From positions 17,371-81,370 of the forward strand of contig NZ_BOPG01000069.1 of assembly GCF_016863635.1 (NCBI RefSeq): a stretch of 64,000 nt of DNA, read 5' to 3'. Origin of the DNA: Virgisporangium aurantiacum (GTDB lineage Bacteria; Actinomycetota; Actinomycetes; Mycobacteriales; Micromonosporaceae). A model generated the notes under the pieces. It saw only the letters and a list, made by a program, of their open reading frames with translations, made no database searches and was not told the DNA's origin. Both the position numbers and the translations under genes were made by a program. Of the stretch, positions 25,202 through 33,113 are shown one piece after another; the stretch's first letter is position 1; every line of letters starts with the position of its first letter.

Positions 25202-25479
25202 CGGGCTGGGCACTGTGGGAGGTGTTCGTCCGGCCGCGGCGGGGGCTCTCCCACACGCACGTCGGCAGCGTCCACGCCCCCGACGCGGAGACCGCGCTGC
25301 GCAACGCGCGCGACGTCTACACCCGTCGCCAGGAGGGCGTGTCGATCTGGGTGGTGCCGGCCGTCGAGATCACCGCGAGCAGCCCCGACGAGAAGGACGC
25401 CTTCTTCGACCCGGCCGCCGACAAGGTCTACCGGCATCCCACGTTCTACGACGTTCCGGAAGGCGCGCCGCACATATGA
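25198..25479 (+). CDS. paaB: Phenylacetyl-CoA epoxidase subunit PaaB
   Basis: A 93-residue subunit, normal for the family. It bridges the PaaAC heterodimers and is required for the active complex without being catalytic. The sequence shows the expected W-E-V-F-V-R-P-R-R-G-L-S-H-x-H-V-G-S-V opening, the A-L-R-N-A-R-D-V-Y-T-R-R helix, and the V-Y-R-H-P-T-F-Y end. The ATG at 25198 overlaps the paaA stop, so translation is coupled. A 76-bp gap separates it from paaC, the only real gap in the operon. Confidence 0.94.
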   Translation: MTGWALWEVFVRPRRGLSHTHVGSVHAPDAETALRNARDVYTRRQEGVSIWVVPAVEITASSPDEKDAFFDPAADKVYRHPTFYDVPEGAPHI

Positions 25480-25555
25480 CCGAGCACTCGTGCGAGGGCA
25501 TCATCAAGCAGAGCCCTCCCGGTCAGGGCGGGTCACCACGGAGTGGGGACCCGGC

Positions 25556-26239
25556 ATGACCGACGCCCTTGCGCTCGCCGACGACGCGTTGATCGCGGCC
25601 CAGCGCCTGGCCGAGTGGTGCTCGCGCGGCCCGGAACTGGAAGAGGACATCGCGCTGGCTAACATCGCGCTCGACCAGTTGGGCACCGCGCGCCTCCTGC
25701 TCACCCACGCCGGCCAGGAGAATGGCCGGACCGAGGACGACCTCGCCTTCCTGCGCACCGACCGCGAGTTCCGCAACTGCCTGCTGGTCGAACTGCCTGA
25801 CGGCGACTTCGCGGTCACCATGGTCAAACTGCTGTTCCTCGCGGCGTACCAGAAGCCGTTGTACGAAAGCCTGAGCGAAGACGGAGAGCTGGGTCCGATC
25901 GCCGCCAAGGCCGTCAAGGAGAGCACCTACCACCTCGACCACGCCAAACTGTGGACGATCCGGCTGGGCGACGGCACGGAGGAGTCGCACCGGCGGGCCC
26001 AGGCCGCGGTCGACGACCTGTGGCCGTACACCCACGAACTCTTCGAGCCCCCGTTCGATCCATTGCGTACGACGTGGCTCGAAACCGTACAGACGACGCT
26101 CGAGGAAGCCACGCTGACCCGGCCCGAGGACCGCTGGCGGCCCACCGGCGGCCGGAGCGGCGTGCACACCGAGCACCTCAGCCTCCTCCTGGCCGAGATG
26201 CAGGTGCTGCACCGCGCCCACCCGGGGGCGACATGGTGA
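25556..26239 (+). CDS. paaC: Phenylacetyl-CoA epoxidase subunit PaaC (structural)
   Basis: A 227-residue ferritin-like subunit that pairs with PaaA but does not bind iron. It shows the family pattern L-A-D-D-A-L-I-A-A-Q-R-L-A-E-W, E-E-D-I-A-L-A-N-I-A-L-D-Q-L-G, and K-E-S-T-Y-H-L-D-H-A. The ATG at 25556 was preferred because upstream residues read out of the gap and match nothing. The last seven bases are shared with the start of paaD. Its role is to position and stabilise PaaA and the CoA substrate. Confidence 0.93.
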   Translation: MTDALALADDALIAAQRLAEWCSRGPELEEDIALANIALDQLGTARLLLTHAGQENGRTEDDLAFLRTDREFRNCLLVELPDGDFAVTMVKLLFLAAYQKPLYESLSEDGELGPIAAKAVKESTYHLDHAKLWTIRLGDGTEESHRRAQAAVDDLWPYTHELFEPPFDPLRTTWLETVQTTLEEATLTRPEDRWRPTGGRSGVHTEHLSLLLAEMQVLHRAHPGATW

Positions 26240-26718
26240 CCGTCGAATCCGCCGTCGAAGCGGCCATCGCGGCGGTACCGGACCCCGAGATCCGCGTCCT
26301 CACGATCGCCGACCTCGGGATCCTGCGCGGTATCGAGGTCGCCGCCGACGGCCGGGTGGTCGTGACGATCACGCCCACGTACACCGGCTGCCCGGCCATG
26401 GACGTGATCCGTCGCGACATCGTCGCCGCCGCGACCAGGGCCGGCGCCGCCGGGGTCGAGGTCCGCACGGAGCTGTCACCGCCGTGGACCACGGACTGGA
26501 TCTCGGCCGACGGACGCGCGAAGCTCGCCGCCGCCGGAACTGTTCCGCCACCGGCGACAGCCAAACCGGGCGCGACGATGCTGCGGCTGACCATGCGCTG
26601 CCCCCGGTGCGGCTCGCCGGACACCGAGGAGCTGTCCCGGTTCGGGTCCACCGCGTGCAAGTCGCTCTGGCGCTGCCGGTCGTGCCGGGAACCCTTCGAC
26701 TCGGTCAAGGCGCACTGA
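26233..26718 (+). CDS. paaD: PaaD, iron-sulfur/MIP18-like assembly factor for the epoxidase
   Basis: A 161-residue protein with two parts. The N-terminal MIP18/DUF59 domain (about 5-85) carries V-P-D-P-E-I-R-V-L-T-I-A-D-L-G and T-P-T-Y-T-G-C-P-A. The C-terminal zinc ribbon (about 123-155) has C-P-R-C-G and C-R-S-C with a nearby third cysteine. PaaD is needed for epoxidase activity, probably for metal or cluster maturation of PaaE or PaaA. The ATG overlaps the paaC end by seven bases; GTG at 26236 is an alternative that would give a four-base overlap. The stop overlaps paaE as TGATG. Confidence 0.92.
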   Translation: MVTVESAVEAAIAAVPDPEIRVLTIADLGILRGIEVAADGRVVVTITPTYTGCPAMDVIRRDIVAAATRAGAAGVEVRTELSPPWTTDWISADGRAKLAAAGTVPPPATAKPGATMLRLTMRCPRCGSPDTEELSRFGSTACKSLWRCRSCREPFDSVKAH

Positions 26719-27824
26719 TGACGGAGGTCGTCGTGCGGCGTCCGGTCAAACGGCGCCCGGTCTTCCATCCGCTGCCGGTGGCGGCCGTCGACCGGCTCAC
26801 CGACGACGCGGTCGCGGTGACGTTCGCGGTGAGCGAGGACCTGCGGACGGCGTTCGCGTTCCGCGCCGGTCAGCACCTCACCGTCCGCCGCCCGATGCGA
26901 CCGGGTGAGGTCGACGCGCGGCGGAGCTACTCGATCTGCTCGACGCCGCGCGAGCTCGCCGAGCACGGCCGGCTCCGGGTCGGCGTGAAACTGGTGCCCG
27001 ACGGCGTGTTCTCCACCTGGGCGTGCGGCGACATGCGACCCGGCGACGTCGTCGACGTGCTGCCGCCGCTGGGCCACTTCACCACCGACTTCGACCCCGC
27101 CCGCACGAGGCACTACGGCGCCGTCGCCGCCGGGTCCGGGATCACGCCGGTCCTGTCGCTGGTCGCCACGGCCCTGGCCACCGAGCCCGGGAGCCGGTTC
27201 ACGCTGCTCTTCGGCAACCGGTACGCGCGCAGCGTCATGTTCGCCGAGGAACTGGCCGACCTGAAGGACCGCTACCCGGCCCGGTTCCACCTGGTGCACG
27301 TGCTCTCCCGCGAACCGCAGGGCGCCGACCTGCTCTCCGGCCGGCTCGACGGCGACCGGCTCACGCGGATCTTCGAGAGCGTGCTCGTCGACGCGGCCAC
27401 GGTCGACGAGTGGTTCCTGTGCGGCCCGTACGGTCTCGTACTCGACGCGAAGGCCGTGCTCGGCGAGCGCACGCGCGTCCACTCTGAGCTTTTTCATGTG
27501 GACGACGAGCCGCCGCCGCCGCGCGAACGCCCGGCCACGCCGGGCGCCGCGACCACGGTCACGATCCGGTTGGACGGCCGGGAGTCGACCTTCGACATGG
27601 CGCCCGACGCGCGGGTGCTCGACGCGGCGCTCGCGGTGCGGCCGGAACTGCCGTACGCCTGCAAGGGCGGGGTGTGCTCGACCTGCCGGGCCATGGTGGT
27701 CGAGGGCCAGGTCGAGATGGCCCGCAACTACGCTTTGGAACCGGACGAAACGGCCAGGGGATACGTTTTGACCTGTCAGTCGGTGCCGATATCGGCCACT
27801 CTCGTGGTCGACTATGACGCGTGA
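26718..27824 (+). CDS. paaE: Phenylacetyl-CoA epoxidase reductase PaaE
   Basis: A 368-residue reductase passing electrons from NADPH to PaaA. A ferredoxin-reductase-type FAD domain comes first (R-S-Y-S-I-C-S-T near residue 74), then an NAD(P) domain (A-G-S-G-I-T-P and C-G-P-Y-G), and last a plant-type 2Fe-2S ferredoxin domain with C-x4-C-x2-C in C-K-G-G-V-C-S-T-C and a distal cysteine in L-T-C-Q. The ATG shares a base with the paaD stop. The stop codon overlaps the GTG of sigK (GTGA at 27821-27824), which joins the paa operon to a sigma factor gene. Confidence 0.94.
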   Translation: MTEVVVRRPVKRRPVFHPLPVAAVDRLTDDAVAVTFAVSEDLRTAFAFRAGQHLTVRRPMRPGEVDARRSYSICSTPRELAEHGRLRVGVKLVPDGVFSTWACGDMRPGDVVDVLPPLGHFTTDFDPARTRHYGAVAAGSGITPVLSLVATALATEPGSRFTLLFGNRYARSVMFAEELADLKDRYPARFHLVHVLSREPQGADLLSGRLDGDRLTRIFESVLVDAATVDEWFLCGPYGLVLDAKAVLGERTRVHSELFHVDDEPPPPRERPATPGAATTVTIRLDGRESTFDMAPDARVLDAALAVRPELPYACKGGVCSTCRAMVVEGQVEMARNYALEPDETARGYVLTCQSVPISATLVVDYDA

Positions 27825-28453
27825 CCAATCCGTCGGACGGTGAGCCTCGAACAGAGGGCATGCCCCCGCTGTCCCGAGGCCGTGTGTACCGGAGCGAGCC
27901 GGTTCCTGAGCCGGCATCCGACCCCAACGAACTGCTGAACCGGGTCGCCCGCGGCGACGAGGCCGCGTTCGCCACCCTGTACGACCTGGTCTCCGCCCGC
28001 CTGTACGGCCTGGTACTGCGGGTCGTGCGCGACCCGGCGATGGCCGAGGAGGTGGCGCAGGAGGCGATGGTGGAGGTGTGGCGCGGCGCGACCCGGTTCG
28101 ACCAGGCCAAGGGCTCGGCGGTGTCGTGGATGCTCACGATCGCCCACCGGCGCGCCGTCGACCGGGTGCGCAGCGAGCAGGCCGCCTCCGACCGGTTGCG
28201 GAAGGCAGCGACGGTGGAGGTCGCGTACGACGACGTGGTCGAGCAGGCCACCACGCGGATCGAGCGCCAGCAGGTGCGCCGCTGCATCGCCGGCCTCACC
28301 GAGCTGCAACGCGAGGCCGTGCTGCTCGCGTACTACCGGGGGTACACGTATCGCGAGGTGTCGGAGCTGCTGAACACTCCGCTGCCGACGATCAAGACGC
28401 GGATGCGCGACGGGTTGATTAGATTGAGGGATTGCTTGGGGGTGACGGCGTGA
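27821..28453 (+). CDS. sigK: ECF sigma factor SigK
   Basis: A 210-residue ECF sigma factor. Region 2 (about 40-110) contains D-P-A-M-A-E-E-V-A-Q-E-A-M-V-E-V-W, and region 4 (about 140-205) contains L-Q-R-E-A-V-L-L-A-Y-Y-R-G-Y-T-Y-R-E-V-S. Together with the R-M-R-D-G-L-I-R-L-R-D-C-L end these match mycobacterial SigK closely. The gene directly after it is its anti-sigma factor. The GTG at 27821 overlaps the paaE stop; ATG at 27860 is a possible later start. In mycobacteria SigK controls secreted antigen genes in response to redox; its targets here are not visible. Confidence 0.9.
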   Translation: MTNPSDGEPRTEGMPPLSRGRVYRSEPVPEPASDPNELLNRVARGDEAAFATLYDLVSARLYGLVLRVVRDPAMAEEVAQEAMVEVWRGATRFDQAKGSAVSWMLTIAHRRAVDRVRSEQAASDRLRKAATVEVAYDDVVEQATTRIERQQVRRCIAGLTELQREAVLLAYYRGYTYREVSELLNTPLPTIKTRMRDGLIRLRDCLGVTA

Positions 28454-29205
28454 CCATGAGTGACATTCATTCGTTGTCCGGCGCCTATGCCCTCGACGCG
28501 GTCGACGACATCGAGCGGGCCGCGTTCGAACGGCACCTGCGCGAGTGCTCGTCCTGCTCGCTGGAAGTGCTCGAGTTGCGGGAGACCGTCGGGCGGCTGT
28601 CCGACTCGGTGGCGGTCGAGCCGCCGCCGGGGCTGCGGGCGTCGGTGTTGCAGGCCGTGGCCCGCACGCCGCAGGCTCCGCCGGGTCGCGCCGCGCGCGG
28701 GGGGCCGGCCGCGTCGGCCCAGCGCTGGCGCCGCTTCGCCGCGGCGTCCGTCGCGGCCGGGGTGATCGCGGTCGGCATCGGCGCCGGCACGTGGACGGTC
28801 GCGAACCGCAACGTCGACGACGCGCGCCGCGCGACCGCGGCCGCCGAGGCGCAACTGGCCAGGGTCGGGCAGGTGCTGGCCGCGCCGGACGCGAAGCAGT
28901 ACACCACCGCGGCCACCGGCGGTGGCACGGTCACCGTGACGGTCTCCCGGTCGATGAACGCCGCGGTCGCGGCGATGGGCGGCATGCCCAACGTGGGCGC
29001 CGGGAAGATCTACCAGCTGTGGATGATCCCGGCGGGCGAGCCGAAGGTGGTGGCCCGGCCGGTCGGCCAGACGCCTCCGGGCGGCACATCCACCATGCAG
29101 GTGATGCCGGTCGGCGACGCCGAACTCTTCGGCGTCACGGTCGAGCCCAGGGGCGGCTCCAAGAAACCCACCACCGACCCGGTGGCGCTCATCGCGCTGG
29201 CGTAA
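28450..29205 (+). CDS. rskA: Anti-sigma-K factor RskA
   Basis: A 251-residue membrane anti-sigma factor. The N-terminal sigma-binding domain has the zinc motif H-L-R-E-C-S-S-C. One transmembrane helix follows at about residues 95-117 (A-A-S-V-A-A-G-V-I-A-V-G-I-G-A-G). The extracytoplasmic RskA domain contains G-K-I-Y-Q-L-W-M-I-P-A-G and V-M-P-V-G-D-A-E-L-F-G-V-T-V-E-P-R-G-G-S. Regulated proteolysis of this kind of protein frees SigK. The GTG at 28450 overlaps the sigK stop, and ATG at 28456 is an alternative. The last 17 bp overlap the convergent aldo/keto reductase gene. Confidence 0.9.
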   Translation: MTMSDIHSLSGAYALDAVDDIERAAFERHLRECSSCSLEVLELRETVGRLSDSVAVEPPPGLRASVLQAVARTPQAPPGRAARGGPAASAQRWRRFAAASVAAGVIAVGIGAGTWTVANRNVDDARRATAAAEAQLARVGQVLAAPDAKQYTTAATGGGTVTVTVSRSMNAAVAAMGGMPNVGAGKIYQLWMIPAGEPKVVARPVGQTPPGGTSTMQVMPVGDAELFGVTVEPRGGSKKPTTDPVALIALA

Positions 29206-30145
29206 CGTCCAAGATCTTTGGATCGTCCGGACGCCAGACGGCGGCCGCGGCGTTCGCGCGGACCTGTTCCCCGCTGGTGGCCCCCGCGATGACGCTGGCC
29301 ACGGCGGGCTGCGCGAGCAGGCCGCCGATCGCCACCGCGAGCATCGACACGCCGTTGTCGGCGGCGTACCGCTCGAGCCGCTCGATGGTGTCCCACGGCG
29401 CGTCGGCCAGCCAGCGGTTGAAGCCGTCGCCGGCCAGGCGGGTGCCGGCCGGCGCCTGCTCGCCGCGCCGGTACTTGCCGGTGAGCAGGCCGCTCTCCAG
29501 CGGGAAGTACGGCAGCAGGCCGAGGCCGAACTTCTCGCACGCGGGCAGCACGTCGCTCTCGACCTCGCGGTTGATCAGGCTGTACCGGTTCTGCGCGCTG
29601 ACGAACGGGGTGAGGTTGGCGGTGCGGGCGATCCAGGCGGCGTCGGCGATCTGGTGCCCGGCGAAGTTCGAGTGCCCGATGTACAGCACCTTGCCGGCCC
29701 GGACCAGGTCGTCGAGGGCGGCCATGGTCTCCTCGACCGGCGTGCCCGCGTCGGGGAAATGGAGCTGGTAGAGGTCGATGCGGTCGGTGCCGAGCCGCTT
29801 GAGGGACGTCTCCACGGCCGTGCGGATGTACCGGCGGGCGCCCCGGGCGCCGAGGTCGCGGCCGTTGGTGCCGTGCACGTCGCCGCCGAACTTCGTGGCG
29901 ATCACGGCGTCGTCGCGGCGCTTGCCGAGGGCGGCGCCCAGCACCTCTTCCGAGTTGTGCGCCTGGTCGCCGTAGATGTCGGCCGTGTCGAAGAGGTTGA
30001 TGCCCAGGTCGAGGGCGGTATGGACGACATCGGTGGCGCGCTCGTCGTCGATGCGGCGGCCGAAGTTGTTGCAGCCGATGCCGATCGTGGAGACAACCAG
30101 GCCGGACGACCCGAGACGGCGGTAAGCGATGTCGGTCACGGCCAT
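29189..30145 (-). CDS. Aldo/keto reductase
   Basis: A 318-residue TIM-barrel NADPH oxidoreductase. The catalytic tetrad is visible: D and Y in F-D-T-A-D-I-Y-G, K in I-A-T-K-F-G-G, and H in Y-Q-L-H-F-P-D. G-H-S-N-F-A-G and A-G-A-T-S-G-E-Q are cofactor contacts. The substrate is unknown; the sequence is of the general stress-protein/YhdN-like type. ATG at 30145 is given as start, but TAGGAT (30152-30147 on the minus strand) sits 7 bp before a GTG at 30139, matching the leaderless spacing used by its neighbours, so the true start may be that GTG. It is divergent from mqnC. Confidence 0.88.
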   Translation of the reverse strand: MAVTDIAYRRLGSSGLVVSTIGIGCNNFGRRIDDERATDVVHTALDLGINLFDTADIYGDQAHNSEEVLGAALGKRRDDAVIATKFGGDVHGTNGRDLGARGARRYIRTAVETSLKRLGTDRIDLYQLHFPDAGTPVEETMAALDDLVRAGKVLYIGHSNFAGHQIADAAWIARTANLTPFVSAQNRYSLINREVESDVLPACEKFGLGLLPYFPLESGLLTGKYRRGEQAPAGTRLAGDGFNRWLADAPWDTIERLERYAADNGVSMLAVAIGGLLAQPAVASVIAGATSGEQVRANAAAAVWRPDDPKILDVTPAR

Positions 30146-30162
30146 GATCCTATGCCGGGCGT

Positions 30163-30174
30163 TACGCTCGAACC
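30163..30174 (+). promoter_or_regulatory. -10 element of probably leaderless mqnC
   Basis: TACGCT (30163-30168) lies 6 bases before the GTG at 30175 without a ribosome-binding site. The divergent reductase has its own -10 at 30147-30152, so the two promoters lie back to back within 30 bp. Confidence 0.5.
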
Positions 30175-31359
30175 GTGACCCAGGTGATCAGCGACATCCT
30201 GCAGCGGGCCGCCGACGGTGGGCGGATCACTCACGACGAGGCCCTCCTTCTCTACACGGACGCACCCCTGCATCCGCTGGGTGAAGCGGCCGACGCGGTG
30301 CGTCGCCGCCGGTATCCGGACAATGTGGTCACATACCTGATCGACCGCAACATCAACTACACGAACGTCTGCGTGACGGCCTGCAAGTTCTGCGCGTTCT
30401 ATCGCGCGCCGAAGCACTCCGAGGGCTGGTCGCACCCGATGGAGGAGATCCTGCGCCGGTGCGGCGAGGCGGTCGAACTGGGTGCCACGCAGGTGATGCT
30501 GCAGGGCGGCCACCACCCCGACTACGGGGTCGAGTACTACGAAGATCTGTTCTCCTCGGTGAAGCAGGCCTATCCGCAGCTCGTGATCCACTCGATCGGC
30601 CCGAGTGAGATTCTGCATATGTCCAAGGTGTCGTCCGTTTCGATCGAGGAGGCCGTGCGGCGCATCAAGGCCGCCGGGCTCGACTCGATCGCCGGCGCCG
30701 GCGCCGAGATGCTGCCGTTGCGGCCGCGCAAGGCCATCGCTCCGCTGAAGGAGTCGGGCGAGCGGTGGCTGGAGGTCATGGAGGTCGCGCACGGCCTCGG
30801 CGTCGAATCCACCGCGACCATGATGATGGGGACGGGAGAGACCGCGGCCGAGCGCATCGAGCACCTCCGGATGATCCGCGACGTGCAGGATCGCACCGGC
30901 GGGTTCCGGTCGTTCATTCCGTGGACCTACCAGCCCGAGAACAACCATTTGAAGGGACGCACGCAGGCGACCGCCCTGGAGTACCTGCGCCTGATCGCGG
31001 TGGCGCGGCTGTTCTTCGAGACCGTTCCGCACCTGCAGTCGTCGTGGCTCACCACGGGCAAGGACGTCGGCCAGTTGTCGCTGCACATGGGCGTCGACGA
31101 CCTCGGATCGATCATGCTCGAAGAGAACGTGATCTCCTCGGCGGGCGCCAAACACCGGTCGAACCTGCACGAGCTCATCTCGCTGATCCGGTCGGCCGAC
31201 CGGATTCCGGCCCAGCGCGACACCCTCTACAACCGGCTGGCCGTGCACTGGACGCCCGACGACGATCCGACCGACGAGCGTGTGGTTTCCCACTTCTCGT
31301 CGATCGCTCTTCCCGGTGGTGGAGCCGGTCGTCAGCTGCCCTTGGTAGACGCGCGGTAG
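30175..31359 (+). CDS. mqnC: Cyclic dehypoxanthinyl futalosine synthase MqnC
   Basis: A 394-residue radical SAM enzyme that cyclises dehypoxanthine futalosine, forming the second ring of the menaquinone precursor. The cluster motif is C66-x3-C70-x2-C73 in C-V-T-A-C-K-F-C, preceded by D-R-N-I-N-Y-T-N-V. M-L-Q-G-G-H-H-P-D and S-I-A-G-A-G-A-E-M are typical of MqnC and separate it from MqnE. It is transcribed alone from a leaderless-type promoter. MqnB, which makes its substrate, and MqnD, which acts after it, are not in the window. Confidence 0.93.
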   Translation: MTQVISDILQRAADGGRITHDEALLLYTDAPLHPLGEAADAVRRRRYPDNVVTYLIDRNINYTNVCVTACKFCAFYRAPKHSEGWSHPMEEILRRCGEAVELGATQVMLQGGHHPDYGVEYYEDLFSSVKQAYPQLVIHSIGPSEILHMSKVSSVSIEEAVRRIKAAGLDSIAGAGAEMLPLRPRKAIAPLKESGERWLEVMEVAHGLGVESTATMMMGTGETAAERIEHLRMIRDVQDRTGGFRSFIPWTYQPENNHLKGRTQATALEYLRLIAVARLFFETVPHLQSSWLTTGKDVGQLSLHMGVDDLGSIMLEENVISSAGAKHRSNLHELISLIRSADRIPAQRDTLYNRLAVHWTPDDDPTDERVVSHFSSIALPGGGAGRQLPLVDAR

Positions 31360-31509
31360 TTTTGCTTTCACCCACTGTCTCAAGTGGACAGAATCGTTAC
31401 TGCCTCGTCATCGCTTCGCCCGAATTGGCGCTGATTGTAGGGTGGCGTCGGGGGTTAAGACTTCGATAAGTTGCCGCGGTCCTTCCAACTCTCTTCCCTC
31501 GGGGGAGTC

Positions 31510-33039
31510 ATGGGCTTGCTACGCAACCGATCCCTCGTGGTCACCGGTGCTGTTGCCGCCGCCGTACTGCTCGCCGCCCCGCCCGCGTTCGCGGAACCGG
31601 CGGGTGCCGATGTCGAGTTCCGGGTCGTCGGCAACACGGTGGTCGAAGCCGTCGGCAAGCCGGTGTTCGTCCAGCTCGCCAACAAGGGCCCGGACACGGC
31701 CGACAACATCGTGGTGAAGGTCGACATCAGCAAGGTCGACACCGACAAGGTCGAGGCGCGGACCCCGGCGGGCTGCAGCGACCCCGACGGCGGCATCTTC
31801 CTGTGCAGCGTCGGCAGCCTGACTCCCGGCGAGACCAACACCGGCTTCTCCCCGTTCGACATCATCTCGGTGAGAAAACTCAACAGCGGCGAGTCCGGTG
31901 CCGCGGGATCGTTCAGCGTCGAGGTCACGTCCGACACCCCGGACCCCAATCCCGGAAACAACAAGAAGGTCGACGTTCCGCTGACGGTCAAGCCGTGGGC
32001 GTACGACCTCAACGTCGCCGTCCAGGACATCTGGGCCGCGCAGAGCGGCGAGCCGAACCCGGTCAAGCCCGGTGACGAGGCGCCGTTCGTCGCCCAGTTC
32101 TCCAACACCGGCGACGCGACCGCGCTCGATCCGGTGTGGCAGGTGTCGCTGCCGCCGTACGTCACGTTCGTCCGCGAGGACGCATCGTGGGCCGGCGAAA
32201 GCAAAACCACCGAGTTCTGTACCTTCAACGCGCCGAGGACCGTGGCCTCCTGCAAGGCGGCCGGGGTGGCGATCCCCAGGAATTTCGTCTTCGGTAGCGC
32301 CTTCACCGTGCGGGTCGCCAAGGACGCGCCCGGCCCGGCCGCGCTGACCGGCGGCATCGCCGACGGTGGCGCCCTGGGCATCCTGAAGGATGCGCCCCCG
32401 CCGCCCGAGGAGGCTGTTTCGCTCGCGGCGTCGAAGGGCCTCAAGCTCTCCACGATGACGGCCCAGCAGCGATCGGCCGTCGATGGTGGCGACGACGCCG
32501 ACCCGAGCGACAACGGGGCCTTCTTCTCCGCGCACGTCGCCGCCAACGGGGCCGACCTGGCGGTCACCGCGACCTCGGCCAGCGGCGCGGTCGGCGCTGT
32601 TGTCAAGATCACGGTGACGGTCGAGAACCACGGCGACGCGTCGTCGCCGGACACGACGCTGACGGTCACCGCGCCCACCGGCACCGAACTGGTCGACATG
32701 CCGACCAACTGCGTGTTCGTCACCGCGGGCAAGGTCGGCAAGTGCGAGGGGCTGCTCTCGGCGGGCGAGAAGAGCGCGGGGCAGTTCTCCTTCAAGATCG
32801 CTTCCACGTCGGTCGCGAAGGACGGCAAGGCGCACATCGAGGGCCCGCTGTTCGACAGGAACCCGGCCAACAACGACGCGGCGATCGTCATCACGATCGA
32901 CAACGGGCTGCCGATCACCGGCGCCAAGGTGTCGGTGATCGCCGGTACCGGTGTGGCCGTGCTGCTGGCCGGCGCGCTGCTGTTCTTCCTCGCGCGGCGA
33001 CGCCGCGTCGAACTGGTGACGCCCTCGCGCGACGCCTGA
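31510..33039 (+). CDS. LPXTG-anchored secreted protein with DUF11-like repeats
   Basis: A 509-residue exported protein. A signal peptide (about 1-28) ends A-F-A. Several immunoglobulin-like DUF11 domains follow, with pairs such as N-K-G-P-D-T-A-D-N and S-N-T-G-D-A-T-A-L-D. The C-terminus is a sortase signal: L-P-I-T-G near residue 474, a hydrophobic helix, then R-R-R-R. It should be cut by a sortase and linked to the wall as a surface stalk. The ATG at 31510 has a GGGGGAG ribosome site. A possible -10, TAGGGT, lies at 31438-31443. No sortase gene is nearby. Confidence 0.85.
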   Translation: MGLLRNRSLVVTGAVAAAVLLAAPPAFAEPAGADVEFRVVGNTVVEAVGKPVFVQLANKGPDTADNIVVKVDISKVDTDKVEARTPAGCSDPDGGIFLCSVGSLTPGETNTGFSPFDIISVRKLNSGESGAAGSFSVEVTSDTPDPNPGNNKKVDVPLTVKPWAYDLNVAVQDIWAAQSGEPNPVKPGDEAPFVAQFSNTGDATALDPVWQVSLPPYVTFVREDASWAGESKTTEFCTFNAPRTVASCKAAGVAIPRNFVFGSAFTVRVAKDAPGPAALTGGIADGGALGILKDAPPPPEEAVSLAASKGLKLSTMTAQQRSAVDGGDDADPSDNGAFFSAHVAANGADLAVTATSASGAVGAVVKITVTVENHGDASSPDTTLTVTAPTGTELVDMPTNCVFVTAGKVGKCEGLLSAGEKSAGQFSFKIASTSVAKDGKAHIEGPLFDRNPANNDAAIVITIDNGLPITGAKVSVIAGTGVAVLLAGALLFFLARRRRVELVTPSRDA

Positions 33040-33060
33040 ATCTTTACCGCATATAGCCGG

Positions 33061-33090
33061 CGGCCGGTGCACCTGTGGGTGTGCCGGCCG
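33061..33090. terminator. Imperfect GC-rich hairpin after the LPXTG gene
   Basis: CGGCCGGTGCACC (33061-33073) and GGTGTGCCGGCCG (33078-33090) pair with two mismatches around a 4-base loop. The hairpin lies 22 bp after the stop and 11 bp before the menG -10. There is no T-tract, as is usual in Actinobacteria. Confidence 0.5.
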
Positions 33091-33100
33091 TCCGTGCGCA

Positions 33101-33113
33101 TAGGGTGTTCCTC
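33101..33113 (+). promoter_or_regulatory. -10 element of probably leaderless menG
   Basis: TAGGGT (33101-33106) is followed by 7 bases and the GTG at 33114, with no ribosome-binding site in the spacer. Confidence 0.55.
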
